This document shows positions 39,184-53,300 of a DNA stretch of 64,000 bases, in pieces; the stretch's first letter is position 1, and every line of letters begins with the position of its first letter. Under the pieces are notes generated by a model. That model was not told where the DNA came from. It saw only the letters and a program-made list of their open reading frames with translations, and did no database searches. Source of the DNA: Glycine soja (Eukaryota > Streptophyta > Magnoliopsida > Fabales > Fabaceae). The position numbers were made by a program, and so were the translations under genes. The stretch covers positions 1,240,001 to 1,304,000 of the forward strand of contig NC_041004.1 of assembly GCF_004193775.1 (NCBI RefSeq). The letters run 5' to 3'.

Positions 39184-40305
39184 AAAGGCCAAATAACATA
39201 TTTGGTCATTTATATTATTTTTGTGGTTCAATTTGATCATTTATTTTTTAGAAAGTTTATTTTGATCATTTATCTTATTAAATTAGTTCAAAATGATTAT
39301 TTTATCCATCTAAAGTTAATACGGTTAATAAAATAAAGATATTGATAATTAACCAAATATAAGTTTCTTATCCATTATCACATTCTCCTTTCTCCTCCCT
39401 TATCATTTTCCCAACATACACAAAAAAAAATAAAAATCAAACACTCCCAACATTAGTCCAAGCCCCAAATCTAAAACCTCTACCCACACTCCTCCCCATT
39501 CCATCATTTCCTACAAATGTCCACTCCCAAACACTGACTTTAAAACGGAGTTGCCTCCGTGCCCAACCATCATGTTCCTTCCGTCGAGGCATTCATCTCC
39601 GCTGCTAGCAATGGCAACCTCAATCCCATGACCCTCGTCTTTAGCTTTTTTGGCTTCGACGACCCCAACCCCATGGCCCTACACTAAGGCCTACTTCTCT
39701 ATTGATTTTTGGTTGCATTACCTTCATTTTCATATTTATTTTGTAATTTCTTAAAAAAAAGCCTCTAGGATATATGATTTTCTGTATTTAGTTTTAAATT
39801 TGATCAATTTTTGGTTTTTCAATTTTTATGATTTCGTTGTTCTTGATTTCTTATATTTGTTTTATAATTTTTTCAAGGGAAACTCTTGGATTTGATTGTT
39901 GTTGATGTTTGAATATGGGAAGAGTGGTGATTGTTGGGAGGTATGGAGGCAATTAGAAAGGAGAGGTAAAAAGAGAAGGAGGAGCAAATCTGGAAAAGAA
40001 AGAAAAAAAAGGAGAAAAGGAAATTTAATATTTGAATCTACAGATTTTTCGTTGCTTTCTTCATTGGTGCCTCTCTCGCCGTTGTCCACAAAGAAAAAGA
40101 AAAAAAAAGGGAAGAACGAGAGCAAGAGAAGAAGGAAGTTGAAGATGAAAAAAAAAATCTTTACATTTTGTGACGGTTTTTAGCCATTAATATCCTTATT
40201 TTATTAACGGTGTTAACTTTGGATGAACAAAAAGACCATTGTGAACCAATTTAAAAAGATAAACAAAAAAATAAAATAATGTACTAAATAAATTATTTGG
40301 CCTTT
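39184..40305. mobile_element. Long-TIR (MULE-like) non-autonomous element
   Basis: Starts AAAGGCCAAATAACATATTT and ends with the reverse complement AAAGGCCAAATAATTTATTT. The inverted repeats continue imperfectly for about 150 bases, including a shared CATC(T/C)AAAGTTAA block and GGTTAATAAAATAA. A-rich DNA on both sides hides the target duplication. The middle (39470-40170) is more GC-rich and contains purine-rich coding-like runs but no credible gene; it may be captured host sequence. TIR length suggests Mutator-like, but no transposase is present. Confidence 0.6.
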
Positions 40306-40610
40306 AAAAAATTGGTCAGCCAGTTTAAAAACCAAAGCCATGTGTTTTCTAGACCAGTATGTAACGACCAACAAACTTCATTTTAGCATCGAAAAATGCG
40401 TCAACGTCGCCATTTCTTTTCAATAGTGAACCACTCCAATTAATTCCACCAATTAAAACCTCCAACATGTAGCCCAGATTGTAAGGTTTGTATCGAGCAA
40501 TATCTATTATGCATAGTATTTACAAAGAATTCATTACAAATGTAATAAAAGCATCAATTCTTCACAATTATTTATATAAATGAATACAAACCACTTACAA
40601 GCAAGAACTA

Positions 40611-42852
40611 AGGTCTTGTTCGGGATGGTTGCCAATTTTCAGTTTTCATTTTAAAATACAATTTCAAAATGGAAACTTGTTTGACTAAAATGATTGTGAC
40701 TTGATTTGTTTCTTCTTTTCAAAATAGATTTTACCTTATTTCAAAAACAATGAAAATAGGTTTCTGGTTTCAGTTGTTGATTTTACCCTAACCCAACTTC
40801 TTCCCCAATTGTTTTCTCTCTTTGCTAGTTACTAGTTGTCGTTCGTTGTCATCGTTGCCGCTCGCCATTGTTGTTGTCACTGTTAACTGATTGGTAAGTG
40901 TACCAAATGTCCAAGTAATAAAGACTCGGAAGTCTGAGTGTCGATTTCCACAAGGACTTTGTTATGTACTTGTGTTGAATAATTTCCAATTTATAAGAGA
41001 AAAAGATAAGATGAGGTATAAAAGATAAATATAAAAGAACAAAATATAAAATAATAACTATTAATTGAAAACAAAAGAAATAATAGGGAATTCAATGGGA
41101 TGAAAATGTTAGGACCTAGCATGTCTTATTCGCCTAAGATGTATTATTTGTGATTTTTCTCTATTAATCAGGGGAATTTATCCTACCCACATCTGTTAGA
41201 ATACTTGCCCATGATGTCTCACGATGACAAGCTTATTTTACCTATCTATCTCCCAAATGTCTTTGCAAAGAGTCAATAGATAAAATGTATGAAGTTCTAA
41301 TTCTAGATGTTTGCTTTGATGCATGGGCATAATGCAATCACTCTATGTCTAGCAATAATTTTATTAAGATACTTCTTCCTTTTAGTTCTATTAGAAATTA
41401 CCCTCTGTCGAGCGACTAATTCCTAAAACAAATGCATGCAAAACTTTCCTTGTTTTTCTATTAAGGATTACCCTCTCTCGAGCACCTGATCCCAAAGATG
41501 ATGCAAGGAGGAATACTGCATGAAATTACAAGTAAGAAAGGATAATAGGAAAGAAAACACCTGTTTCCATTGATAAATATGAAGTGTACAATACATCTTT
41601 TGACTTTTTAGGTCTGTCAGACCCTAACTAAGAGTTTAGCCTCTCATAGCCATAAGGGGTCTTACAATAAAAAAGGAGTATAGGAACTGATGGAGAAGTA
41701 AAGATGGAAAAAAGAAATAGAAAATGATGAAAGAGAAGAAAGGATTCCCTAAGGAAGAGTTCTCATACTTTAGGTGTGTATTAGAATGCTCTGAGACTCA
41801 GTGTGTCTTTTCTCCTTGGCTTGACTCCATTTTTATAGCTGCTAGAGTGGACTTGGGCTTGACTCCCTTTCTATAGTTGTTGGAGTTGACTTGGGCCTGA
41901 TGCCAAAAAAATCTTCCTTATTTTATATTTTTGATATCTTCTGAATTTTTTTTTTTGCTTTTAATCCCTCCTTTTCATACCTGCAAGCCATAAATAAAAA
42001 ATATCAATTCCTATCATTTAAGCCAAAAATAACTGCTAAATAAATATTTTTAAGGATATTTTCAATATATTTTTATTATAAAAAATAACTCAGATTTAGC
42101 AGTTATCAGTCGCTCGTTGGTAAGTTCTTCATCTTCCTCCTCCTCACCCACCACCACCATTTCCTCTTTGTAGCTTTGATGACTAAATTTTCTCTTGTGA
42201 TGAATTCTCTCTTGGCATCCTTGCAGTCATATGAGCAGTCACAATGATCAAAGTAGCAATGCTCGACACAAAATATGTTGTGCATTGACACTACAATCAG
42301 AGGAGGGAGCTTAGGCAAACACGATTTCAATGTTAATCTTTGACATCGTTTTATCTCACCATGTAGTCATGGCCTTTGTCGCTTGGGATCTTGTTTTGTA
42401 ACCACCACCATATGCATTGCCATGTGAAGCTATTGGTGACAATTTTCGGCAATTGTTAGGTTTGAACCGAAGAATGCTCTTGCTCTGGTCAAGGTTCTTG
42501 GCTTGCGATTATGTAATCTACTTCTCTGTTCTGTGATTACCTTTTCATTTTTTGGTGGATCTGGGCTCTTGTTATTGGAACTTCAATGTTGAACATTCAA
42601 AGGGAATTATGTTAAGATGCTCAGAAGGTGTTTGATAAAATGTTCGTTTGAGTCAAAATGTTTCTTGTTATTGATTATTGATGATGATGGTGATCTTTTG
42701 TTGTTGCCTATCCTCAAATTGATTTGTTTTGCTGCTTATTTTGCAACATCTTTTCAAAATTAATAACTACAACTGAAAACCCAACAGTAAAACTGATTTT
42801 GATTTTATAAAATTTCAAAATTACAAACATACAATCACCCCGAATGGGGCCT
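40611..42852. mobile_element. TIR transposon (non-autonomous) interrupted by a probable solo LTR
   Basis: The left end AGGTCTTGTTCGGGATGGTTG matches the reverse complement of the right end, AGGCCCCATTCGGGGTGATTG. TA is present on both outer sides. The interior (about 40780-40880 and 42109-42600) is a low-complexity CT-rich and GTTGTT-rich stretch without a gene. Superfamily is uncertain. The element is split by the insertion at 40881-42108. Confidence 0.55.
40881..42108. repeat. Probable solo LTR
   Basis: A 1228-bp block starting TGTTAACTGATTGGTAAG and ending AGCAGTTATCA. It is thus TG...CA bounded, with a short inverted repeat (TGTTAACTG / TGATAACTG). It is flanked by GTCAC on the left and GTCGC on the right, a 5-bp duplication with one mismatch. 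No coding sequence or PBS. The internal sequence has duplicated 40-50-bp units, for example around 41830-41900. An alternative is a small TIR element. Confidence 0.5.
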
Positions 42853-43853
42853 TAGAAGCCACTTGTGTTCAACAATAATTGATACAAGAGCAACATGTTA
42901 TAAAATCAGCTTGTCTCTATGTGCCTCAAGTGTGGATCTATAAATCAAGTAACAATAAAGTTGTGGAAAAGGAAAAGGTACATGGCCTTGAAGGAAAAAG
43001 GCATAGATAAAGGATTTTGAAGAGGCAAAATGAGAAAGAAAGAGATAAAAAGAACAAAAAGAAATTTTTTAAAAATCCTAACCATCTATTTAAAAATAAG
43101 TAAATCAAAGAGTGTGGGATTACATTCTCATAGTAGAAGACATGAAATGATCTCCAACCATAAACTTTGTCTAGGTTTGGACCCAAATAACTATAAAATT
43201 TAACTCATGAGACGAGGGTTAGTCTTGCTTATATACATAATTTTTTTTCATAGTGCTAGTCAATGTGAAATCTCCAACACCTCTTCATGTTGAGGTATGA
43301 ACATGTCAAGTGTAAAGTTTGTAGGACTAGACATTTCCATACAGCTACAAGTGATCCAATAATATCCAAATAATATGTGACATAACAGACCAAAAAATAA
43401 TTTCTACGATAAACTTTAATATCATCTTAAAATTTTGGATTTATGCTCAACTTAACCTTAAAAGTTAGCTCATGAGGTAAGGGTTGTTATTAAACATTAC
43501 TCTTTTTGTTCATGTAATTATCTAAAATTTACAAGATACTTCCTTTGTACTCAAATATTTGAAGAAATAAAAAACAAATCAAGCTAATTAAGGAAATTAT
43601 TTAACATCTCATTTAATTTTACTAATCTCTTTAAAAAATAAAACTTTTCTTTTCTAAATTTCCCTTCATTAAATCTTGATATAAAGAATTAAAAATGGTG
43701 ATTCAAAATATAATCTTAATTAAATGAAGAATATTTTGAAAATATAATCATTATATGGAGTGAAATTAGTTAATATTTGCTTATATTTTACATCACTATA
43801 TGAGTTTTTTGGTCATATATGAGTTATAAGGGAGTATAACTAAAAACTTCATG
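42853..43853. other. Intergenic DNA between the glycosyltransferase copies, no gene seen
   Basis: No credible gene. The stretch 43190-43490 contains a near-repeat (the motifs AACTCATGAGACGAGGGTTAG and AGCTCATGAGGTAAGGGTTG about 260 bases apart), probably part of a dispersed element whose ends I cannot define. Confidence 0.4.
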
Positions 43854-44224
43854 CTATCTCTGTCCCTAATTGTAAGACATTGTTAACTAATTCACATGTA
43901 TTAAGAAAGTTGGTTAATTTAGTTATTAGCATTAAATTTTTTTTGTAATTGTAATATTATTACAAAATTATCCTTAAATAATTAATGCATGAACAAAGAA
44001 TGATAATAGTGGAGTTATAATTTTTTTAACTAGACTTGTTAATTCTCCAATTCTCATAATAGAGAGGGAAAGAGACAATTCATAACATTTATTATTTATG
44101 GACTGAAATTATTAAGGGTATTTTGGTAAAAAAATAATGAATGCAAGAGACAATTAGAAAAGAATCTTATAAAAAGGAACAAGAAAATTCCAAAATAATA
44201 TCTTATAGAAAGGGACAAAGGTAG
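43854..44224. mobile_element. Stowaway-like MITE
   Basis: The left end CTATCTCTGTCCCTAATTG resembles the reverse complement of the right end, CTACCTTTGTCCCTTTCTA, and both continue into (A/T)TAAGA. Size about 370 bp. The TA target duplication is not clear. It lies just below the 3' end of copy B. Confidence 0.5.
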
Positions 44225-44394
44225 GATAAATTAACAAAAAACTTTCTTCTAATCATGAATATTCAATCACATTTTGATAGATTGAATTTGTTACACTATG
44301 ACTAATTGACAATGTGACATTCATCAAGAGTGTTGTGTGTGTGTAAGAATTACATCTACATACATACATACTACAACACCGTCAACACTAGCCT

Positions 44395-47300
44395 TTATTG
44401 CTTTGTATTGATCACCCTTGTCTTCACTTGTTTGATTAGATTTTCTTTTTCTTGTAGAAACTCTTTTAGAGTTTCAGGTGTATAAGGAGGAGGCAATATA
44501 CATGGAGGTGTATCACTTGGTGAGATCACCATGGATTCAACCATAAAATGTTTCCTTTGACCATGCAAGGAACAAGCCATACTTTCAGAACAAATCTCAA
44601 CAGCTCCTATAGGTATGGTTGGTTTGAATTTCAAGAGTTTTGAATAGTTATTTAATAAATGAAACATGTAATCATATACAAATTTCATCTTTAAATTCTC
44701 TAAGATGTAGTTAGTTCCTCCATCTCCAATTGCTTGTGCCTGCAATTAATTAAAATTGTCAATTAAAAAAAAAACTAGACAAGGATTTTTTATTATTTTT
44801 AGGAGGGGATAAGCTAAAGAATTTAAATGAATTGCAAAAATTAAAAAAAAAACAACCATTAAAGGAACTTATAGGTAATTGAAAAGGACATGTATTGACT
44901 ATTTGACTTAACAACACAATTTGCAACAATCTTTTGTGATTGAAGTCATGATAATTTTATGTTTTAGTTTTTTCACTAACTTCAACTACATTGAGGAGAG
45001 AGAAAGATATGGGATTAATGTGAGACTTACCTAGAATGTGATTGTCTCTTTCATCGCTACATAGTGCAATAATTAGGGATGATCTAAGTCTAATTTTGTA
45101 TTTCTAAATGTAATTTAAGTAAAAGGTAAAATGGCTTATTTTGTGTTGTGTGTGGCTAAAGCTATAGGTTTCATTCATTAGTTGGAAAAAAATTCTTAAA
45201 TATGTAAGCCATAAAGAAAAAACTATTTTTGTTAGGTATGTTAAATTTTAGGTAGATCCTATGTAGCTAATTCCAATAAAATTCAAATGTCATGTATAAT
45301 GTAGCTATAAATTGAGTGCTTGTTTCATTGTGCAATTAGCATACTTTCAATCCAACCTTAGTTTGTTTAAACACGGAAATCATTTAGGAAAAAATAAAGG
45401 AAGAAAATAATTACATGGTCAAGGTGAGCATTTCCCCAATCCACTGCATACTTAATCTCTTCACACATATTTTTTGTGCTGATAGGCCAGTAGTGTCGCA
45501 AAGGTAACATATTTCTTGTAAAGAAGTCATAATACTTAGGTTCTATAAACATAGTCATTGAGTCACATGCTATGATGTACTTTTCACTCACAGACCACGT
45601 GGCCCCTTCTGCATAGATCTTATATCTTAACATAAAATGCAACACAAACAAATTTCAAAATTTAGTAAGTAAAATCTAAACAATACTATATGTGATAGAT
45701 TCAAAAAGCAAACTAATCCCTACTATAATAATTATTAAAAAAAATATAAATCATAAAATATGCTTGAAAACTTTACCTAAAGGTACATTGATTTTCAAGT
45801 TTTGAATTCTCAAAATTACTTGCTCTCTCCTGTAGCCATTGCTGAAAAGAAAAAAAATGTGTTAATTTCATCTTGAGATAATTAATGCATTAACCAAAAA
45901 TAAAAGTCAGATTTTAAATTATATATTTACTATGTCATATATTCTTGCATTCCAATCTTGTTTTTCTGTGACATTGCACTTGCCAAGTTCTCTCCTAATA
46001 ATAGACACTTTTGGGTTGCCCTTCCAAAAAGCATAGGGAATCCTATCCTTCCATTTGACCATCTTGTTGCCTTCTTGTATATTATGTAATGTTGTTTCCC
46101 ATGGTCTTATGCTAAGCTCAGCCCTAGTAAGAAAAAAAATATAAAAATATAACTTTTTTTCCTTTTGTTTCATTTTAATTAAAGGAAAAGTAATGAAATC
46201 ACATTGTGTCTTTAAACATGGAAATTAGAGATGAAACTTAATAAAAGAATTAAAAACAAGTCTATAAGAATATTAAAAATAAAGAAGGTTTCCACCCATA
46301 TTTAGGTCCTCTAAAACCAAATTAATGCACCTAAAACAAATAACAATAAGTTTTTAACTTCAAAAGGAAAAGATACTTTACCAACCCCAGAAGGTCCAAT
46401 CAGGGAAAACAATGTCATATGAATTTTCTTCTCCACAATAATGGAACACGGGCGGAGGTGACATTTGTGGTCCTTGGAAATCTTTTTTGAATACAACAGT
46501 TTTGTCCCCGCAGTGAAACATTAGCTCTAAATCTGGTACCTTTCCAGGGTACAACCTTAGAAGTTGCAAAATTCCCCATATTGTGAACACATCCCTTGTT
46601 TGATATGATTTGGCAAACTTTTCTATATAAGCTTTTCCGTTTACAATTACAAGCCTGAAATGCGAAATATTTTTGCCTCTTTCAATCATGTCCCTTGTGA
46701 TTCCTGAACTCTCCCATGGTTTTAAATCTTCATGGATCCATCTGAAGTATTCTGGGCATGATGTAGTAGATGAATTATCATAAAATTGAAATTTTGTTGG
46801 GTAGTATGATGGGCATGTTGTTGCTAACTTCTCGTTGGTGCAATTAAGTGGGAACTGGGGTTGTTGCCTATTGAATACTATATTTGTCTTGAGAATAGTA
46901 GTGGTTGTTATTCTGAACTGAAATAAAAAAAAATTAGCATGATTATATATAGAGTTTACTGGGTATTATTATCATTGTAAAGGTCAACAAATTAGAAATC
47001 ATTATTAGTAATGACTTTTAATCTAGTTATAATCAAAGTAGTAAACTTACTATAATGATAATTTATTATTAAATGACTTTTAAAAGAAATTATATTATGA
47101 TTATACATACTATTTTTCTCATATATAAATTTTTGCTACTAACACATAGTTTACTTCTTACAAATTTTGTAAAATTTTTATGAAAAGAAAAATTATGCAA
47201 AAAGTTGTTGTTTTATTGCTCAATCAAATGTTATAATTATGGTAGCAATAAATAAAAATTAATGTTGGGATACACGCCACCATTATAAATTATATATCAT

Positions 47301-50300
47301 ACATTTTTTTTATTCAGTGGAGGAACTACATCCCAATATACATGAAATTAAGGAATCAAAATAATGTGGGTAATAAAAAGCCCTACAACATCATATCATA
47401 GCAGGTGAAAACAACCTAGGGGAATAAAGAATGTGCAAACCAATAGGATAACTATGAGCCTTGTTAGCAAGCCAACCAAGTATCATATTAGATTCTCAAT
47501 GGGAACGAGAGATTATTACCTCTCAAGCATGATTCAATCAAACATAAATCATGTGAACCATATTGTATTAGTGTGAAGCTGATAACAACCTTGATTAATC
47601 AACATAACCGACACTATAAAGTCACAACCCACAATGATCCTATGAAAGCCCATGCCCCAAACCACTTGAAGAGCAAAGAGAATAGCATAAAACTTAGCCA
47701 TAGAATTGTTTGTGATTTAAAGATTTATAACAAAGTCTAATATTTATTTTACCATCTTGGTCCCTAAAGACCTCGGCACACAAAGCTTTGGATCCTAGTT
47801 GATATATACACTAAACCTTCTACAATTCATTTAACAATGTGAGATATGGCTGAAGACCATGTGATGACAACATACTTAGAGGGTTAGTAACAATATCTAT
47901 ATAACCACAAGTTATCCTTTGGGAAGCATGAAAAATTTCATTACAATTAAAAATATTATATTAAAAAATAAGCTTGCATTTATGCTCACAAATAAAGTAA
48001 AGGATGTTTTCAAACAAAATTTATCAATGCATACTAGGATTGACAATTCTCCTGGGTTTTATATTACAAAGAAATAAGAAGACAATCAACCATCTCCATG
48101 CCAAAGAAATCATTGGGGAGAGAAGCCCCTTGGCCAAGCCAAATCTGCCTAATAATATTGTAATTCCTTAAAATGTGCAAGGTAGTTTCCTCTTGCTACA
48201 TACAAAATAAGCTCGAGCTGCAAATTAAGATAACCCTACTAAATAATTTTTTAGTTGGGTGGCCATGTTGCATAGCTTTCCATAAGAATCCCTTAACCTT
48301 TTAGTGAATATTCAACTTCCAAACCCCTATCATGAGTACGTGTCACCATATGTGTTTGCAAGGTTTCTATTAGTGAAGAAGGAACCATCAACTATAGAAC
48401 TCCATACAAATCTATCCAAGCTAGGAATTGAAAAGAAGGAATCATAGCACAAATCTCATCATGAACTTCCAAAATCCTCCTAAAACCTCATAATGATACC
48501 ATTACTTATCAACCAACGACCCCATTTTAAAATACTTTGTCATGTTACCACAATGAATATTCCCTCTCAGGCTACACGTTGGGAATGACCTTTTCCTCAC
48601 ACTGATACTTTGCAAAGAGCGTTTTGACCTAAAGAGCCTAAGGTTAATAGATAAGATCCCATCCTAACTTAGAGACAAAGGCCTTATTAAAGAGATGAAG
48701 ATATTTAAACACAACACCTCCCTCTTCCTTTTGAATGACAAAACCTAGCCCAATAGTATGACAACCTCTAACATCATCCCTATGACCTCAAACAAAATTC
48801 CAAGCAGATTTCTCCAACCTATGACAAATAGTCTTAGGCAATAACATTGTTTGCATGGTGAAGGTTGGAAGGGTAGCATTAACAACTTGGGTGAAAGTAA
48901 TTTGGTCGGCTAGTGACGAAGTCGAAGCATGCTAAGAGGTTAGTCTCATACAAGTACGGTATAAGATGTACACAAAGCATTGCTTCATGTTTTCTTTCAT
49001 GAAGGATTAACACACAAAGGTTTTGGCACAAATCATCTTTGAGCCTAAACCCTAAAATTTTACTAAGTTCTATTGCCCTTGTATATATACCTCCTCCTAG
49101 AAAGTGCAATCCACAATCCAACTTGCCAAGAGTTTGAACCTTTCCCTTCTCCCTTATTGATTATCCTCACTAAGCTTTAGAAGTAAGGTATTATGATTAG
49201 ATTTAAAGGGTGGGAGGTGGAAGAGTAAAGCAAAGGAAAAACTAAGGTGCCAATTCGCATTACAACTAGCTATCTCCAACCTATCTTTGATACCCTTGGC
49301 TTCCCATGTGAAATGGAATCCTTTATATCCAAGGCAATCTAGATAACAATTCTAGAGACAATAAATTTATGCATGTACACTTTATTTGGAGGACCCCCTC
49401 CCTACTTCTTATGGGCTCCCAAATTACAAGGCATTGAGGAACCATCTTTAGGAGAGCCCTATGAATAAATTGGTTATGTGTTTGGTGAATCTCAAAATGA
49501 ATAACTAGCGAATCTCATGAGTCAAATACCACCGGAAAAACCCCTCTACATCAACTTTACATTAGCAATTGATTTGATTGTGACGACAAAAATGATATTG
49601 TACCGATGAAAATAGCACCTGAACATTTGGTACCAGTAAGATAAAGTAGAATTCATTTGAAAATTTCAATGATCCCACGATTTTATCTTTAGTGAGCAAC
49701 ATGTTTTTTTTTTGCCCTTATTAATACAATATAATACAATGACTTACTTTTTGTCTTTAGTAGACACTTTTGATCGATCAATCTCACTTTTTTATTTTCA
49801 CTCTATTTATCACATATTTCACTCAAATCAAGCAACCAAACATTCTATTTTTAATTTCTACTCTATTTCTCTTTTCTTTAATCATCTCTTTTTTATTTCC
49901 ATCAATTCTATTTTTCTCTTCGCAATCAAACACAACATAGTTGTCAGAAACCGATTCATCACAGTGTCATCCTTATTACTAGTTATTTTAGGCTAAAAAA
50001 ATAGCAAGGATCGAGAATTTGTATCTAACCACATAATATCTTCATTTTATAAGAATACGTGCCACGATGCACACCTATATTATTATAATCAAACGTGCAC
50101 AACGTGTGGATGGTGTTAAAAGTACTAGATATGGACTATGTGAAGAAGAAACCACATATATTATAGTAATGAAAATGTAATGATAACGATAATTTTACTT
50201 AATCGCATAATTCCCACTTTCATAATAAATATATTACCATCTGTAGTACTAAGAAACCATTTGCTAGCTAGACGTGAATACATTTTTATTCTGTTAAAAT

Positions 50301-53300
50301 AACTAAAACAAACAGGCTGACAAAAAAAATAATACTAAAAACAAACAGAACAGAACGCAGCATTTTATTTTATTTTATCCGCACCCCACACGTTGCTTCA
50401 TTATTATTTTATTATATACATATTCCTTGTAAATTAGAATCGAACGAGTTTTTCTCCTAAAAAAAAGCAACACCATTAATGTATGTCAAATCTTCCATAA
50501 GTATTATATTCATCATCCCATGCATACTTACCTTTTCATTATCTCCTACGAGTTTAACTTGCTTGGAAAAGTCATAATAATAAATTAACATTTGAAGAGG
50601 ATATAACTCCTAGCTGAATTTCGTGATGAAATTACTCTTCTGTTCTTACAAGTTATAATATACTACAACTAAGAATAACAATTATTTGCATTTAAACTTA
50701 TACGTATATAGGTTATCAACAAAGAAAGAAAGGCAACTATGATTAGAATTGAAGTCTAGGCTCTTTGGGAGGGGACAAATCGAACCAAGAGAAAGAGATG
50801 TTAAGTTATTAGTGAAAGAGTAACCGAACTCAAAAACTCTCCTCTATTCCTTCTTCCTTTATCACGAAAGAAAGACAACTACGAGTAGAATTGAAAACTT
50901 TAGTTCTTTGGGAGGGAACAAAACCAAACCAAGAGAGAGAGAGAGAGATAGGCAACATATGAATCAATAAGGGGGTCAAGGAGAGACAATTAAAAGCATA
51001 TGATCTCCAAGGTTTAATTAAGACATATATATGCAATAATATCTCGAACAAAGATATATATATCATGGGTAATTAACAAGACTACTTACAAGATCAATTT
51101 CGAGGAAGAAAGTGCTTGCAACAAATGCAGCCAAGAGGATGACGGAGAAGAATGTCCATCTCGTCATTATGCTAAACCACTCTCACAGCCACCATGAATC
51201 ATACATATGCGAGAGGTTAGCCTTAGAATTCTACAAGCTTAATTTTGTGGTTGACTATTAATAACTGAGTGTGAGGCAATGGTGTGCCAATTGCATGATG
51301 CAACTACTCTATTTGGTTATTGGCTTTCGGATAAAAGACTAATTTTAAGTGGGACTATATATAGTATCTAACATTATCTTCTTATTATCTTCTTTTTTTC
51401 CCAAGTGATTAAGACACTAAATTTTGTCTAAAAAAATAAGACACCAAATTTATGTTAATCTATAATTTTATTCTTATTTAAAAAATGTTAAATTAGAGGA
51501 TATTTATTTATTGTCCTTTCTTTTTTCCTCCAAAACTCCTACTTCTACTCATATCTTTAATCTGATAATCTTCAAAAGATATGATCACTAAATTTAAAGC
51601 AAAAACCATGATTTTTTTTTTTACAGGTATCTTATAAGTGTCCCAAATAAGTGAACTCCTCCTCCAAATAAATAAATAAAGTCGACCCATTTCGTTGTGC
51701 TTTTTTTTTTCAAACTCGAGATTATCTTAAAAGATTATTGTTTTCTGTGCCTCCAAGAGGTTCAATGTTTTTTTAACTTTCGAAATGATCAATACAAAAT
51801 ATAAAATTATATTCTGAATTGATTACAAATTTTGATTTTTGAAATAATAAATCCTAAAGATAAAAAAATTATAAAAATGATAAGCTAAATTACTTAAAGG
51901 TGTAGGAAGAAACAACCTAACTTAAAATATCTTTAGGTTGATATTAGGTTGATAAACACTCACGAAGATTCTAAGAGCACTTACAATTATATTCCAATTT
52001 ATTCCCCACCTCTAACACACGTTATTAGTTGCTGTTTTGGACCATTCAAACATGCCTCACATAACGTAAACTCGCCATATATATATCTTGAGCGTTGTTA
52101 TTAACGCATATATAGAGTTTTCTTTAAAACATATAAAGGAAAAATCTTCTATAAAGCAAATTATAATTTCGGTAAATTGCTACTCGTTTGCATATTAAGG
52201 ATTTGGATCTCTAATAATTACCGTAGGAATATAATAAAGAAATACTTATTATAAAAAACAACAAAAACTTATCGTATATAAACATTTATAGTTAAATAAT
52301 AGTATATAAAATATTTTTAAACTATTAGTTCATTACAATCAATTCTATAATCAAAAGAAGGAAAAAACATATATAAGATATCTATTAATTTGATTTTTTA
52401 TATTATATTATATTATATATATATTGAAATTGAAAATTTCCAGTTCAAATGATATTGGCTCTATATAAATAAGATTTTAATCATTATACCCACAGATTAA
52501 TAGCCACTAGAAACTCAAGTGTTGCATAAATTTATAACAATGTATGAATAATGATCCAGTCGTGGTATCATGCCTACCATGAGAAAAATATAATGCCAAG
52601 ATGTCTCAATTTCTTCAAAAACAAGTTTTTTTACAAGGCAAAAGAAATTATTATTGCAAATGTTTCTTCAAAACAAGTAATTGAGTGCATCGACTTTGAA
52701 ATACATCAAGTTGACAATAATCAGTTCTTTTAAGTTAGGCTGCCTTACGATCACGACACTTAGTTTATGCAGCTTATTACTGTAGCCATTATCTATTTCA
52801 TAAATTTAAGCATGCACTTAATTTGATGGTAATGGAATATATGGTTCGATTGGTATTAAACTAAATCTTCCTAATCAAATCTCAAAATCGAGTTTTATAC
52901 AGAAAAAAATGTGATTAGAAAAAAAAATCTCACAAAATATAAACAGTTAAATTTTCCAATAAAAATTAATTATCACACCAAATTAAACGGGTGGAGTACT
53001 TCGAACAATTTCATGGTGAAAAAAAAAATTGGTGGAATCATAGTATACACACCAACGAAGTCAAAGGTCAATAGTTTTTTTAATCCAAAAGCATTACGTG
53101 TTATTAATTAATTTAATCGTATTTCAGTCATTTACGTAATCCGTTTAATTCTTCCCCCTACGTACGTACCCCTTAAAAAAATCTCCTTTTTTTTTTCATT
53201 CCATATACTTTACTTTCGAAAGTAAGAACGTAACAAAGAAAGAGAGAGTAGAACTACAAGACCAGCACCCCTTAGCTTCAGGCGAAGGGATTAATTGATC

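Noticed and set aside
39862..40183. Open frames on both strands inside the long-TIR element
   Set aside because: Lysine/arginine-rich or phenylalanine-rich low-complexity readings from purine-rich DNA; no family resemblance.
48879..49121. 80-codon minus-strand open frame
   Set aside because: Part of the decayed LINE region; not a host gene.
52551..52733. 60-codon plus-strand frame in copy B intron
   Set aside because: A vague resemblance to FAR1-type transposase pieces was considered, but no motif could be confirmed.
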